DNA of 64,000 nucleotides from Botryotinia globosa. Lineage: Eukaryota; Ascomycota; Leotiomycetes; Helotiales; Sclerotiniaceae. The stretch is taken from the NCBI GenBank assembly GCA_014898425.1, contig RCSZ01000007.1, positions 2,418,001 through 2,482,000 of the forward strand, given 5' to 3'. This document shows positions 44,328 to 56,910 of the stretch, piece by piece. The position numbers and the translations under genes were made by a program. The notes below the pieces were generated by a model that ran no database searches, was not told where the DNA came from, and saw nothing but the letters and a program-made list of their open reading frames with translations. Every line of letters begins with the position of its first letter. The first letter of the stretch is position 1.

Positions 44328-45097
44328 ATGAGTGAGCTTAATGGTGGCTGTTCTTGTGGTCGCAACAAATACACAATACATATCCCACAAAACTCAGCAG
44401 ATGGCGCACAAGTCTTTTTCGATAGCAGTAATGTTCATCGTACGTGAATTGGAGATATTCCCTTCCTTACATTACCAAGAAAGCGATTGCTAATATCATA
44501 CAACCAGGACGATCACAGGCTGCTCCTCTCTCAGCATGGCTTCGTGTGCCATTAGCTTGGTATCACTCAACGACGTACGCCTTCTTCGATGATGAATCGC
44601 ACAACACAATTCGACGATCCTATACTCCTCCATCCGAACAACATGCGAAACGACATTTCTGTGGCTTTTGTGGAACACCTCTCTCCTTTTGGACGGAAGA
44701 ACCGGCAGACCATGCAGATTATATTTCGCTAACTTTGGGATCATTGGCTTCTTCAGATCTACGAGATCTCGAAGAATTAGGTCTACTTCCTAAAGAAGCA
44801 CTTGAGGATGCACAGAATGATAAACAAACTATCGAGACTGTCATACCACATACTGAGAACGACGGCAGAGGAGAGCAAGGTCTACCATGGTTTGAGACGC
44901 TGGTCAAAGGAAGCCGATTGGGTAAAATGAAAACAAGCAGAGGTAGAAGAACTGCCGACGATGGTCGAATCAAAGTAGAATGGGAGATTGTAGAGTGGAC
45001 TGGTGAAGATGACGATGTGCAGTTACCTATAACCGGAAAGAGAAAGTTGGATGCTACGAGCCCAGGTGAAGGTTCTCGCATGGAGGGGCTACAATAG
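44328..45097 (+). CDS. GFA/CENP-V-domain zinc protein
   Basis: Exon 1 (44328-44439) and exon 2 (44508-45097) join to 233 aa. The start MSELNGGCSCGRNKYTIHIP carries the first zinc ligands (C-x-C), and HFCGFCGTPLSFWTEEP in the middle carries the C-x-x-C pair of the GFA fold (PF04828 type). Family members include glutathione-dependent formaldehyde-activating enzymes, but most fungal paralogs have no assigned substrate. The C-terminal half is longer than a bare GFA domain and contains an acidic and basic low-complexity tail. It lies just right of the array in the same orientation, and nothing suggests that it belongs to it. Confidence 0.85.
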
Positions 45098-45851
45098 ATG
45101 GGATAGCATCTGCAAGTTCATGCCTCTGAGGTGAAATGATAAATTACGATCGCATGGGTCCGAGTTTGGGTAGTATCGTGGATTCTAGTCAAGAAATGAT
45201 GTCGTTTATGGAGATTTGGGTTTGGGATGGCCACGAAACGAGAGGAGCTTTGCAAGTTCACAACAAGGTTGCCGATCCTTACAACAATCTCGGAAGAGTT
45301 ATCTTCTCATGTCAAACAGGAGTTCGGGGATTTGTTAAGAAATGAGATAATGGGCTGTGCCAATACTGTACATGTAAGATCACCATACCAAGAAATGCAA
45401 ATAGCTCTTTGCAATCAATTGTGATGTTTCTATCACATCTATCCGCTTGACAACCGAGATTCATCTATGTATGTATATACACACGAGCTAATCACAGGCA
45501 CGAAAACGACACCAAATCCCGTGAACTGGATCAATTGAATTCAGCCGGAATTTCGTCCCGTCTAACCGGTTCAAACATTTACTACCCCGCCATAATCTGG
45601 TGGGGCGGAAGATATCAAAGTCACTCAATTAGGAAATATTTATATCACGGTCTGAACGGTCCGAGGGGTGGGATACGAGTTAGTTCCATTTGCTTGTTAT
45701 GACACAATACCAATTTACAATTAGCCGCTCTGTTTCTACTTATATGCGAGTAGTTCCCCTTCTCACAGCAACTAATTCTATGTTCGATACTATAAGTACT
45801 TAGTATCTTTTGTGTTTACAAGAATATCATCGAATTTCAAAAGAAAACAAC
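45098..45851. other. Intergenic region before the beta-glucosidase
   Basis: About 750 bp. It contains the GH1 gene promoter; near 45595-45610 the short motif ccataatctggtggggcgg includes a GTGGGG-type (Cre1-like) site. This is a simple pattern match only. Confidence 0.3.
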
Positions 45852-47489
<1,638 letters not shown>

Positions 47490-47889
47490 GATTTTGGGGT
47501 GATTGGGTTCTGAGAGGATTTGACGGGTAGGGAAATGGATTTTTAAGGTTTACTTGGTGGGTGGCTTATGTGGTATTCAGAGTAAATGGGTGGCATAGAC
47601 AATACGGTTACTTCAGAGTCAACTATGAATTGTGAAATTTTGGCGGAAATATATTCATAGATTCGTTGCTTCATTTATTTATCTTTATAGAGTCATAGTG
47701 ATCCGATCTATCCCATAGACCTATGATCGAAGGACGTCCCCTTCTCTAGTTTGCATGATAATGCAAATCGGGTATAAAAACCAAACAAACTCCATCCAGC
47801 CATTCATTCATCGTGAATACAGCAAGCAAATCCAACATCCAGTCCCTGATCTAATCCTTCAAACGCCCAATCGACCTTAACCCAGCCCA

Positions 47890-49896
47890 TTATACTTCAC
47901 CAAGAATTTCTATCTCCTCTCCGCCACCTTGCATAGAAGCTTTATTAGACTTCTTAGACTTGGCTGGTTTTTGCCTTCCCATCCCGACCAAAACAGCACC
48001 GGCATTCTCCTTTTGCGACTCTGGTCCATCCTCACCATCGCTAGCACCGTCATTGCCTCTTCTTCCAGCTTTGGAAATAGCTTCTTTCTTTCTCTTATCA
48101 GCCGCCGCTTTGGCAGCTTCAACTTTCTCTTGCTCCGCGTTGTGCTCATCTTCGAGTCGCTGTTGTTCTGCTTTGATCTCTTCTGAATCCTCGAATTTCT
48201 GACCTGTAAGCTGAGTGTACTCTTCGAAATCAATCTCATCTGTCTTCCCTTTGAGAGCTCGATCAACTTTCGCTGGATTTTGGCGTTCTTCTCGCACGAA
48301 TTTCAATTTTATTTGTCTTCTATTGCGGTCTGGGAACATCGCTGCAATCATTTCAAACGCCGTACCAAACTGTCGAAGACCCTGATAGAACAATTCATTC
48401 GAAGTTGAATCCCATCGTACAGCTGCGGAACGCTTCATGTATTGTCCAGAATTGACTATTCTTGTGAATTCGTTTTCTTCTATCTCTTCCAATACTTGAC
48501 CCGGGTTTCGTGCTTGCCTATGTCGATCAACTTGCATAGATTGGTCATCCAGTACAATTTGTCCGTCGATAACTCGCATCTGTAATCCGTTATTGTTTAT
48601 GACAGCAGCTGGCGCTTCAACAGGCTCAGCGTTATTCTCAGATGGCGCGTTATTGATTAGACCTGCAAGTTCGGGACGTTCGGCCAATTGCGCATCAGTC
48701 TTTTTTCGGGCATGCCTTAGCTTGAGTTCGTCATGTCTACTGAACTTCTTGCCAATCCGAATATCTTTGCAAAGATCTGCCATCTTCATGACCGTAGGTT
48801 CGATGACTTCATTTTCCGCATCCTCTGGAGTGACTTCTCGATCTCTTCTCTTTTTTGGTGCCTCACCGTCCTTGTTCCTGCGTTCTCGAGTCGATCCTCC
48901 AGTCTTACGGGGCCTATTCAATTGAATTTCGACTCCAGTTCTAGCTTCGTCGCCATCTTCGACCTGAACCTTCTTCTTCCTTGGCGCCGCCTTCTTCCTC
49001 GCTTTTTTGAGAGCTGGCGCTGCTTCTCCGTCGACTGGAGTAGGTGTTTCTTCGGAAGTTGGAGTTACTGCAGAGACTAGATGAGACGTCTGACTCGCTT
49101 CACCTGCTCCCATTCCAGATAAATCGGCCTCCTCGAACGATGCGGGTGGGGTTTGTAAATTTCCACCGATTACTTGTGTGGGAGTAGACGCAGGTGCTCG
49201 TGTTCTGTCGATTGTGGTATTTATTCGCGGGACGTCTGAAGAAATCGCAGGTGTAGAGTTATTCGAAGTTTGAGGTTGGTTTGCTGGAATAGCTTTTGCA
49301 GTTGTAGCATTATTCGTAGTTATATTGCTAATCGGAGGAAATTCTTCATCTTCTACAACTTCCTGCCCACTGTGACTTGGCTCCGCGAGAACTTGTTCAT
49401 TTGAAGGTGCCGGCACTTCTTTGGGTACAGTCGAAGACGCAGTTGGGACAGTTTGTAATGGCGCATTTGTTCCGGAATGTTGCACGTCATCCGAGGGAGG
49501 GGTCAACTTTTGGACTTTTGTAGGTGGTCGCTCAACTGGAAGGGTGCCTTGGACATCATCTTCTCTAACTTTTCTTTTAGCCGTATTATCAATAGCCGCG
49601 GAAGTATCATTGTTCGAGGTGATGATTGGTATCTGAGGTTGGACCGGCGGAGCATGTTGTACTTGAGGGTTGACTTGAATTGGTTCCGAGATTGTAGTTT
49701 GGGATGGTTCTCTCTCCACATCTTGAGTCAATGTGGGTATAGGGATGGGTGGTTGAGTCGCGGATACTGGCGCTTGTGGTTGAGTTTCGGAACTTGGTCT
49801 CGCTGCAGGTTGCGACGAAGATGGTCTGGTGGGATTTGGTCGAGGGCGAGCACTTGGTTTGAACGACTTTCCACCTTTTCTAAGCATGGAAGACAT
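47890..49896 (-). CDS. bdp1: TFIIIB subunit B'' (Bdp1)
   Basis: A single exon of 668 aa. The start MSSMLRKGGKSFKPSARPRP is the characteristic Bdp1 N-terminus. Residues up to about 330 are Pro/Thr/Gln-rich and disordered. A conserved block MADLCKDIRIGKKFSRHDEL follows at about 370. The SANT domain lies at about 490-550 (RWDSTSNELFYQGLRQFGTA, then MFPDRNRRQIKLKF), and a Lys/Glu-rich helical tail ends the protein. Bdp1 joins Brf1 and TBP in TFIIIB and recruits RNA polymerase III to tRNA and 5S genes. It is divergent from bre1, with 468 bp between the start codons. Confidence 0.93.
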   Translation of the reverse strand: MSSMLRKGGKSFKPSARPRPNPTRPSSSQPAARPSSETQPQAPVSATQPPIPIPTLTQDVEREPSQTTISEPIQVNPQVQHAPPVQPQIPIITSNNDTSAAIDNTAKRKVREDDVQGTLPVERPPTKVQKLTPPSDDVQHSGTNAPLQTVPTASSTVPKEVPAPSNEQVLAEPSHSGQEVVEDEEFPPISNITTNNATTAKAIPANQPQTSNNSTPAISSDVPRINTTIDRTRAPASTPTQVIGGNLQTPPASFEEADLSGMGAGEASQTSHLVSAVTPTSEETPTPVDGEAAPALKKARKKAAPRKKKVQVEDGDEARTGVEIQLNRPRKTGGSTRERRNKDGEAPKKRRDREVTPEDAENEVIEPTVMKMADLCKDIRIGKKFSRHDELKLRHARKKTDAQLAERPELAGLINNAPSENNAEPVEAPAAVINNNGLQMRVIDGQIVLDDQSMQVDRHRQARNPGQVLEEIEENEFTRIVNSGQYMKRSAAVRWDSTSNELFYQGLRQFGTAFEMIAAMFPDRNRRQIKLKFVREERQNPAKVDRALKGKTDEIDFEEYTQLTGQKFEDSEEIKAEQQRLEDEHNAEQEKVEAAKAAADKRKKEAISKAGRRGNDGASDGEDGPESQKENAGAVLVGMGRQKPAKSKKSNKASMQGGGEEIEILGEV

Positions 49897-50364
49897 TTTG
49901 ACGAAATTTATTGCGCCCTATGGGCGAGATCCAAAGAATGTAGCTCGAGTCGCGGTACAATTTGTTTATCTTCAAAGCTACTAATTGCTCCGATGTCGAA
50001 TATAAATTTTAGGTAAAAAATTGAATATCGCCTTCTCTTTGAATGAACAATGGGAATCCTTTGAAAGTATCCCTAGGTATGCTGAGTGTGGTTGAAATAA
50101 TTATTTCCATTGACCTGGAGCCGGTTCCCGCTATGACTAAATTTTGACACTAGTCCATTTTGGATTTGGCGGCTTGCAACTTCTCACTTCTTTCGCCTTT
50201 ACCTCCATTTACTTTCTCAACTTTACAATCCGTAACGACGATACAAGGTCAATCAAACCACACATTTGGAAACATTCGATACTACCTATTATTGCGCTAT
50301 ACCCATATCTGGTCGAATCCGCTATCGTGTTTGATCTTATGAACCATTCACCTTCTTCAATCTG
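49897..50364. promoter_or_regulatory. Bidirectional promoter of bdp1 and bre1
   Basis: 468 bp separate the two divergent start codons. A CT-rich leader (for example tttacctccatttactttctc near 50202) precedes bre1. No TATA box is obvious on the bdp1 side. Confidence 0.4.
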
Positions 50365-52985
50365 ATGACGCCTGTCGCCGCATCAGCTCCATCTCTCCCT
50401 TCCTTCATCAAGATGGAGGACAGGAAGAGGGCAGCTGGCCAAAGCACTGATGATCTCGCACCCCCTACCAAGAGACAAGCTACCAACGGTGCCGGAAAGG
50501 CCTCTGCAGATTCTGAAAATACCGCGCCTTGGTCTGAAGATATCGAGGTATGTAATCAGTCTTATGACATATCTCCTTTCGCATATATGCTCTTCATCAA
50601 TACCTTGTCGGATTCTCTCATCTATCAACGTCATACAAGAGTCTAGGGGTTGCTCTTGAAATCTGTGTGGCTGTTGCTAATGCGCAGCTTGCTGTGAACA
50701 GCATGGATAGCCTGCATACCTTCACGCCTATACCCGCACTCCCACAATACATCGCATCAATGTAGTCAATACACCTTCCCTTTTACGAATAAGGAATAAA
50801 CTGGCTGGAATGGCAGGCTGATATGTCACGTTATAGAAATACCAAAAAGATGCGATCTATCGACAAATGCTCGAGTACAAACGAGAGAAGGCAACTTTGG
50901 AATCACAATTGAAGACAATACAGAAGAAGTCTACAGATCATGATGATCATCTGAGAATCATTGATGCTTGGTGGACACAGGTATGATAAGCCCCTTATCA
51001 GTCATTTGGGACACGAAACTGATTGCGGGTAACAGTTACTAGAAGAAGTGACACTGCTCGCAGAAAATGACATTCCAAATGCGCAAAAGCCAGAAAGTTT
51101 GTTATCTGTTGAATGTAGTTTTAATTGACGCTGACGCATGATAGTATCCTTCTCAACTTCTTTACAATTTCATGGTATCAAAGCCTTCTCGGATCATCTG
51201 GCATCAAAAGGCAGAGAAATAAAATCAAAATTACACAAAATATTTACTGCAGTTGCAGCTGCTCATGGCAAACCCTCGACAGACTTGCAAGATCTTCAAG
51301 CAAAGGTTACAAAAATGCTTGCTTCTCAGAAAGAATATCTCGTCACAGTAGACCGACTCCGCAACGAGAAAGAAGAACTGAATGAGCTTCTCGAATTGGC
51401 ATCGCTGCGTTATGTTAAGGCCGAAAAACGTTTAGATAGGCTGAGGAGTGATACGGTTCGAAAAGAAGAGGCTAAGGCATTATTCCACAGTACTGCTAAT
51501 GGCGCGAAAGTCGAAAATGGCGTGGACACTGAAATGACGAATGGAATAACGGAAGACAAGGAAGCTAATCAATCAGCATATAAAGAGGCACAGGCGGTTG
51601 TCGAGAAGCAAAAGGAGCAACTCGAAGCCATGGCTGCGGAGAATAAATCACTAACAGAGCAAATTACCGCGGCCAGTATCAAGCAAGCACCCTCGGACGA
51701 CGACTATGCTCGGACTGAGCTTTTTAAACAATTCCGTATTCAACATGAGGATGTTATCAAACGTATCAATCACCTCGAAGCCACTAATATACAATTGCGA
51801 GAGGAGGCTGAGAAATTACAAGCCGAACGGACTGCATATCGTATTCAAATAGAGAACGAAGCCGAAACCACCACTGGTGAACTGGAAAGTCAGCTTCAAC
51901 GCCTGGATGCTGATTTGACGAGAATTCGCTCTGCCCGAGATGAGTTACTTGCTGATATAAGCGTACGAAAGGCCAAACAGGAACAGGATGATGCGGGCAT
52001 CGAGCATTTGAAAGAATTGGTTGGAGCAAAGGATGATCGTATCACATCTCTTGAACTTGAAGTCGAACGTCTGAGACAAATCGCCGAGCAATCATGCCAA
52101 CCTACACCAGGACCGGAGATAGATTCTTTAAACCTCGAAGAATTGCGTGTCAAGTATGATCTTCTTCAACAAGGTTATGACTCGATCAACAAAGAATTAC
52201 CTGCCCTCCAGTCCGCGTACAAGCGAGTCCAGGCCCTGACGAGCAAGAAAGTAATGGACTTCACGGCTCTCGAAGAAAAGGTTTCGGTTTTGGTTGCCGA
52301 AAAGAGCAAGGCTGATCAAAAATATTTCGCGGCCCGAAAGGATATGGATATTCGCCTCCAAGAAGTTCGAACTTTGAAGAGTCAAAACGCTAAAAGTTCC
52401 GAGATCATCTCCCAACTCAAGGATGTAGAGACATCTGATCGAAATTTGTTGAGCAATTTGGAGAAGCAACTCAGTGATATGAGACAGTCCAATGCCTCTA
52501 TCTTGGCTGAGAACAAGAAGTTAGAGGCATCAAGTAGAGAGGCCACAAGCAAATGTGAGAGCCTAAAAAACCAAGCAGCGGAATTAACCAACCTTCTCAA
52601 ATCCAAGGATTCTGCGAACTCTGGTACCAAACAAAAGATTCACGCGGTGGAGCTAGAGAATGAACAACTTCGGGTTCGATGTGAACAGGTTCAAAAAGAT
52701 CGAGATACATGGAAACAGAAGAGCTTGAGCAATCAATCTGGTGAAGAGGAAATGCTCCGAGTAGGTCTTAATCATTGTTGTTTATCGTGATCTATTACTA
52801 ACACAATATAGACTCTTGCATTGTGTACCGTTTGTCGTGCAAATTTCAAGAACACTGTTTTAAAGACGTGTGGGCATCTCTTCTGCAATTCATGTGTGGA
52901 TGATCGAATCTCCAACCGTATGAGAAAGTGTCCCAATTGCGCAAAACCTTTCGACAAATTGGATGTCATGACCGCTCATATGTAA
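50365..52985 (+). CDS. bre1: Bre1 E3 ubiquitin ligase (histone H2B)
   Basis: Five exons, 50365-50547, 50837-50980, 51036-51096, 51145-52760 and 52812-52985, join in frame to 725 aa. The N-terminus has [20 protein letters not shown], the usual opening of fungal Bre1 proteins; the first ATG (50365) was chosen, and one at 50413 is also possible. Residues 62 to about 665 are nearly continuous coiled coil. The last exon is a C3HC4 [30 protein letters not shown] and CPNCAKPF, with all zinc ligands in place. Bre1 with Rad6 mono-ubiquitinates H2B and is needed for H3K4/K79 methylation. Intron 1 is long for this genome (289 bp). Confidence 0.95.
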
Positions 52986-53594
52986 TATGATGATATCGAA
53001 TTCAAGACAAGGATTTAATTTAGGTTATTGGGAAGTTGTATGATTTTTTGTTTCAGGAAGTGTGACGAAGTGCCGCACTGCACATTTGAGCGATGACTGG
53101 CTTTTGCTTGAGTGTAAAGGAATTTGTCCGCATGTATACCATTTTTTCGCGCCCTCACATCATATGTGATGAAGTCCTTTTTTCTTCTTTCAATCGGAAA
53201 ATTTCTGAAATAGAAGCAGACAGCGATGGACTTTGTATTTTAAAATAGCAAATCGGTTGACCAGGCCAGGGGTATGCTCTTTCCCTTGGTTATTGATGCA
53301 GCGGGAAAACTGCAGTTGGCAGATCAAGTAGCTCTAATAGAAAGAAATAACCATGTTTTCAAAATGAATTATTATTGCAGTCAATCAGTTGCATTTTATG
53401 CTTAGCGCGGTCGGGATGGAATGAATGAAAGGAGACTGGAGTCAAAAGTAATCATGATACTTTCGTGGAGGTAAAATTTGGATAGCTCTATTGTATAAGA
53501 CACCAACTTTCATCACATTATTCTTCAATCATTTCCCTCCGTCGGGAAGTAGCGCGATTAGAGGTGAGGTGCCTCGTCCAGATTGCTAGGGTAA
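52986..53594. other. Convergent 3' region between bre1 and the SARAF-like gene
   Basis: About 600 bp between two convergent stop codons. No gene is recognised; it should hold both terminators. Confidence 0.45.
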
Positions 53595-54518
53595 CTATCT
53601 TCTCGACGTAGAGCCGAATCCAGTATTTGACCGAGTATTGGTAGAGGGGGAGCTTGCGCTTGAGCTTCCAGATCCAGAACCCGCACCCCAGCTACTTCCA
53701 CCTCCACCACCCCAGCTTCTACCGCCTTGATTTTGTCTATTCGCTCTATTTCCTGCGAAATACCCACCAGCAGCACCTGCCGCCGCACCAGACCAAAATC
53801 CAGGTCTCCACGCTTGTTCAGTAGCACCATAGTTTCTTGTAGATCGTTTTCCAGTTCCTGGATAAGGTGGTGGAGGGTCGTCATCGCCTGGTCCTCCTGG
53901 TCCTCCTCCTCCCCATCCTCCAAAACCTCCTCCTCCCCCGGCTCTTCCCGCTTGACCATTAGCGGGTCCTTGTCTCCAATTTTGAACCATCGAGTAAAGA
54001 ATCCATCCCAAAACTCCCATGAATATCAACCAGAATAATAGACCCATTCCCTTCTCTACAGAGCTCTCTCCACTTCCACCGTCCCAAAAGCTCTTTCCAT
54101 ACTTTGCTTCGCCCTCCTCCGTCAATAACAACCTGTATTCCACAGCACAACTACCCTTCAACACATATTCATCATCCTTGCTATCATAACCCTCACATAT
54201 GACATCCGTACTTCCTAGCTTGAATTCCTCGGGAAGATTCGCAGTGCAGGACCATTGAATATCTTCGGAAGAATAATCAGATCCTTGGTTGGTACAACGC
54301 ATGACGTCAACTTTGTAATGTCGACAGCCGGGGCCGCTACATGATAGCTGTGGAACAGCCGAAACTCGTCGATGAGATGTTTGGGCATTGTCGCGTAGAG
54401 TGAGAGTTTTTACTTTTGATAGTAAGATGGCGTTCTTGGGTTTGGAGGCAGCCGTGGTGAGAGGGGTAAATGTGAGGAGGGTGAGCAGAGCCGGGCAAAG
54501 AAGTGGTAAAAAGAGCAT
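53595..54518 (-). CDS. SARAF-like (store-operated calcium entry regulator) ER membrane protein
   Basis: A single exon of 307 aa. A signal peptide covers about residues 1-24 (MLFLPLLCPALLTLLTFTPL). The Cys-bearing lumenal domain contains LSCSGPGCRHYKVDVMRCTN, IQWSCTANLPEEFKLG and VICEGYDSKDDEYVLKGSCA, matching the SARAF/TMEM66 pattern. A TM helix lies near 160-181 (MGLLFWLIFMGVLGWILYSM). The cytosolic tail is Gly-rich, with a PPPPYPG element, as in other fungal members. Human SARAF down-regulates store-operated calcium entry through STIM/Orai. Fungi lack clear STIM, so the fungal role is unknown. Divergent from pbn1. Confidence 0.93.
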   Translation of the reverse strand: MLFLPLLCPALLTLLTFTPLTTAASKPKNAILLSKVKTLTLRDNAQTSHRRVSAVPQLSCSGPGCRHYKVDVMRCTNQGSDYSSEDIQWSCTANLPEEFKLGSTDVICEGYDSKDDEYVLKGSCAVEYRLLLTEEGEAKYGKSFWDGGSGESSVEKGMGLLFWLIFMGVLGWILYSMVQNWRQGPANGQAGRAGGGGGFGGWGGGGPGGPGDDDPPPPYPGTGKRSTRNYGATEQAWRPGFWSGAAAGAAGGYFAGNRANRQNQGGRSWGGGGGSSWGAGSGSGSSSASSPSTNTRSNTGFGSTSRR

Positions 54519-54917
54519 TTCTGCGGTAATTATTTTGGTTGCTTCTGAAAGTTCTTTTCATGGTATTTTAAGGAAAAAATACGGCATCAGGCGATGCAAG
54601 AATTGAGTGAATCCTCAAAAGAAAGGACAGATCATCAACATAGATAGATAGATATTCATTCAACCTTGGGAGGCAAGTGTAACGAGCAAGTTACCTATTT
54701 TCCTCGGTGGCGGAAGTTATGATATCAGTCAGCCTTGCGCTAATCTGGTTCACCGCCTAACAGGGGCTCTATACTGCCGAAACCCATTAAATCACATGAA
54801 TGAACGAACGCACTTGCCAACTCAACATATATGAGACCTAATTCGAGTATATAAACTCAATATTTATTAGACCTCATTTCAAGTACCAAAAGATACACAC
54901 AAATCCCATCAATCATC
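54519..54917. promoter_or_regulatory. Bidirectional promoter of the SARAF-like gene and pbn1
   Basis: 399 bp between divergent start codons. Contains a gatagatagata repeat near 54640 and a TATAAA-like site (gtatataaactc) near 54850 on the pbn1 side. Both products work at the ER. Confidence 0.4.
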
Positions 54918-56509
54918 ATGCGGCAAAGAATCACTTTCCTCCAACAACCTCAAGATGCAGTTGACCCCCAATTCATCAAAATTTCTCAAGACTCTCTCAC
55001 AGCTGGACGGGTGAAAGCTGCGAGAGAGGATCGAGCTACCTTTAGCTTTAGCGAGCTTCCTGAAGAGATATATGGAGTATTAAAAGCATCCCATGAACTT
55101 CATATTCGATGGGTCAGTCCAAATCAATATGACGCAGCTTCACCTCTATTGTCAAGACTTTCTCCAGGTCTTCACGTGTTCTACAGTCCGCAGCGAAACA
55201 GCCAAGGCCCGTACGTGTTTGTTTAAAATATCTATTGATCACATATGCTAAAACTATGTAGTGATCTTTTATGTCCTGCTTTGAAGAAAGTGTTTGGAAA
55301 TCTTGATTGTGTATCTCCTAAAGTAAGCTCTACTTTGCCAATGAACTTGAGATATCGTCTAAATAATTATAGGAGTCTTTTACCAAATTGTCTGTGGAAC
55401 GATTCGCTTCAAATGCGGCAACACAATATTATCAACCCCTTGAGGATCTCACAACATTCATTGAATATATACAGCAAAATGTTTGCGGTAAATCAGATAA
55501 ACATTGTCGTTCAAGAGCCGGTCGTCTTGATTATGCATCTTACGTTGATATAGATTTTGACACAATATCGCATGCCTTAAACATAGTTGCATTTTGGGAA
55601 CCTCAAACCTGGGAGCTTGAGGTTACAAACACAGCATCGAATCATCGTTTAGAGGTCGGTATACTTTCGGTCGAAACACCCTTACAGCCTGAAGAACTCT
55701 CATTAGGTGGCTTCTTGACTGTAGTCGGCGAAGATTCAAAACCGTCTCCTACATTATTCGCTTTCCCAGCTAGACACCACACGACAGACACATTCTTCAC
55801 TTCTTCCTTCATGGAACCCTCTGGTCTTCATCCTACTTTACAACTCATGCTTAGCTCCAGCGAACCACCTGTTTCAGACCGGGAATGTTCATTGCATACA
55901 CATCTAACTTTACCCCGTACCGTCTTTCCTGATAAATATCAGTTATCTGATCCTCTTTTCCTTGCATCTAAGAACCTAAAAGCTCTTCGTCACGTTACAT
56001 CTCCAGTCGATCTAGAAGCCCCAGACTATGCAATGAATATCTGGGGGTCTACTCTTTTACTTGAACTCGCACCACCTGAGTCTACTCAATCTTTCACGGC
56101 AGAAATTCCTCTTCATTTGCGATATCTATCTCCTACCAACAACACGAATGGATATACATCTATAGAGACTCCTCATCCTATAGTCTTCTGGGCATGTACA
56201 GCAGATGAAGGTAGCAAATTCTCGGGTAACCCTTTTGATAGGGTCAATTTAGGTTATGATGGTCTATTTGGGCCACAAACTATGTTCTATCATGTCTCGC
56301 CGGTAGCCGTACCTGATGGTAGGCTGATGAATACAGTTACTGTTCCAGTATTAGATTTAAATAAGAGTAGTTGGGTAGAGATTGGAACCGCTAGCGTGGT
56401 TTCATTGGGCTTTTTATGGATTATATGGTGTTTATTGAGGGTTTGGAGAGGGCAAGGCTATAATAAGGTGTCAAAGGGAAAGGTTGCGGATATCAAGAAG
56501 GCACAATAA
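54918..56509 (+). CDS. pbn1: Pbn1 / PIG-X, subunit of GPI mannosyltransferase I
   Basis: Exons 54918-55210, 55262-55322 and 55373-56509 join in frame to 496 aa. The N-terminus MRQRITFLQQPQDAVDP and the segment LPEEIYGVLKASHELHIRW are typical of fungal Pbn1. The C-terminal half is the PIG-X lumenal domain, with PLHLRYLSPTNNTNGY, HPIVFWAC and a YDGLFGP block. One TM helix lies near 456-476 (VVSLGFLWIIWCLLRVW), with a short basic cytosolic tail. Pbn1 stabilises Gpi14 in the ER for addition of the first mannose to the GPI anchor. In yeast it is also needed for proteinase B processing. Confidence 0.93.
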
Positions 56510-56910
56510 GTCAAGGGGGAGAATATTGTATGATTCTCTATATACCTAGGTATAAAAACACAATCTAAGTTGATTGTATTCTCTTCTGAATATCAGCTAT
56601 CATAAGGGTGGGCATTCAAGCCTCTTTAATACTACATCTTTCGCTATTTCCTCGACTGTTATCATCTCAACATACGCTTGACTCACTCACTTATTCACTT
56701 CTGGAAATTTCTATCACTTTCAGTATGATCAATCTTGTCACTGGCTCGGCTTATAACCAGGTCCGACTGACCATTCTCTTCCCGACCGTACCCATAACGA
56801 CCTTTGTTTCTGCCCTCGAAATAAACAATAGGTATACTAATCATCATCAAAGATTTCCATTTCATATCAACCACAACAATTCAGTTGTCGCACTCTCCAC
56901 AACAACAAAG

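Noticed and set aside
48593..48925. 110-codon plus-strand frame within bdp1
   Set aside because: Shadow frame of the Lys/Glu-rich bdp1 coding region.
53727..54038. Plus-strand Ser/Arg-rich frame
   Set aside because: Mirror of the Gly/Pro-rich tail of the SARAF-like gene.
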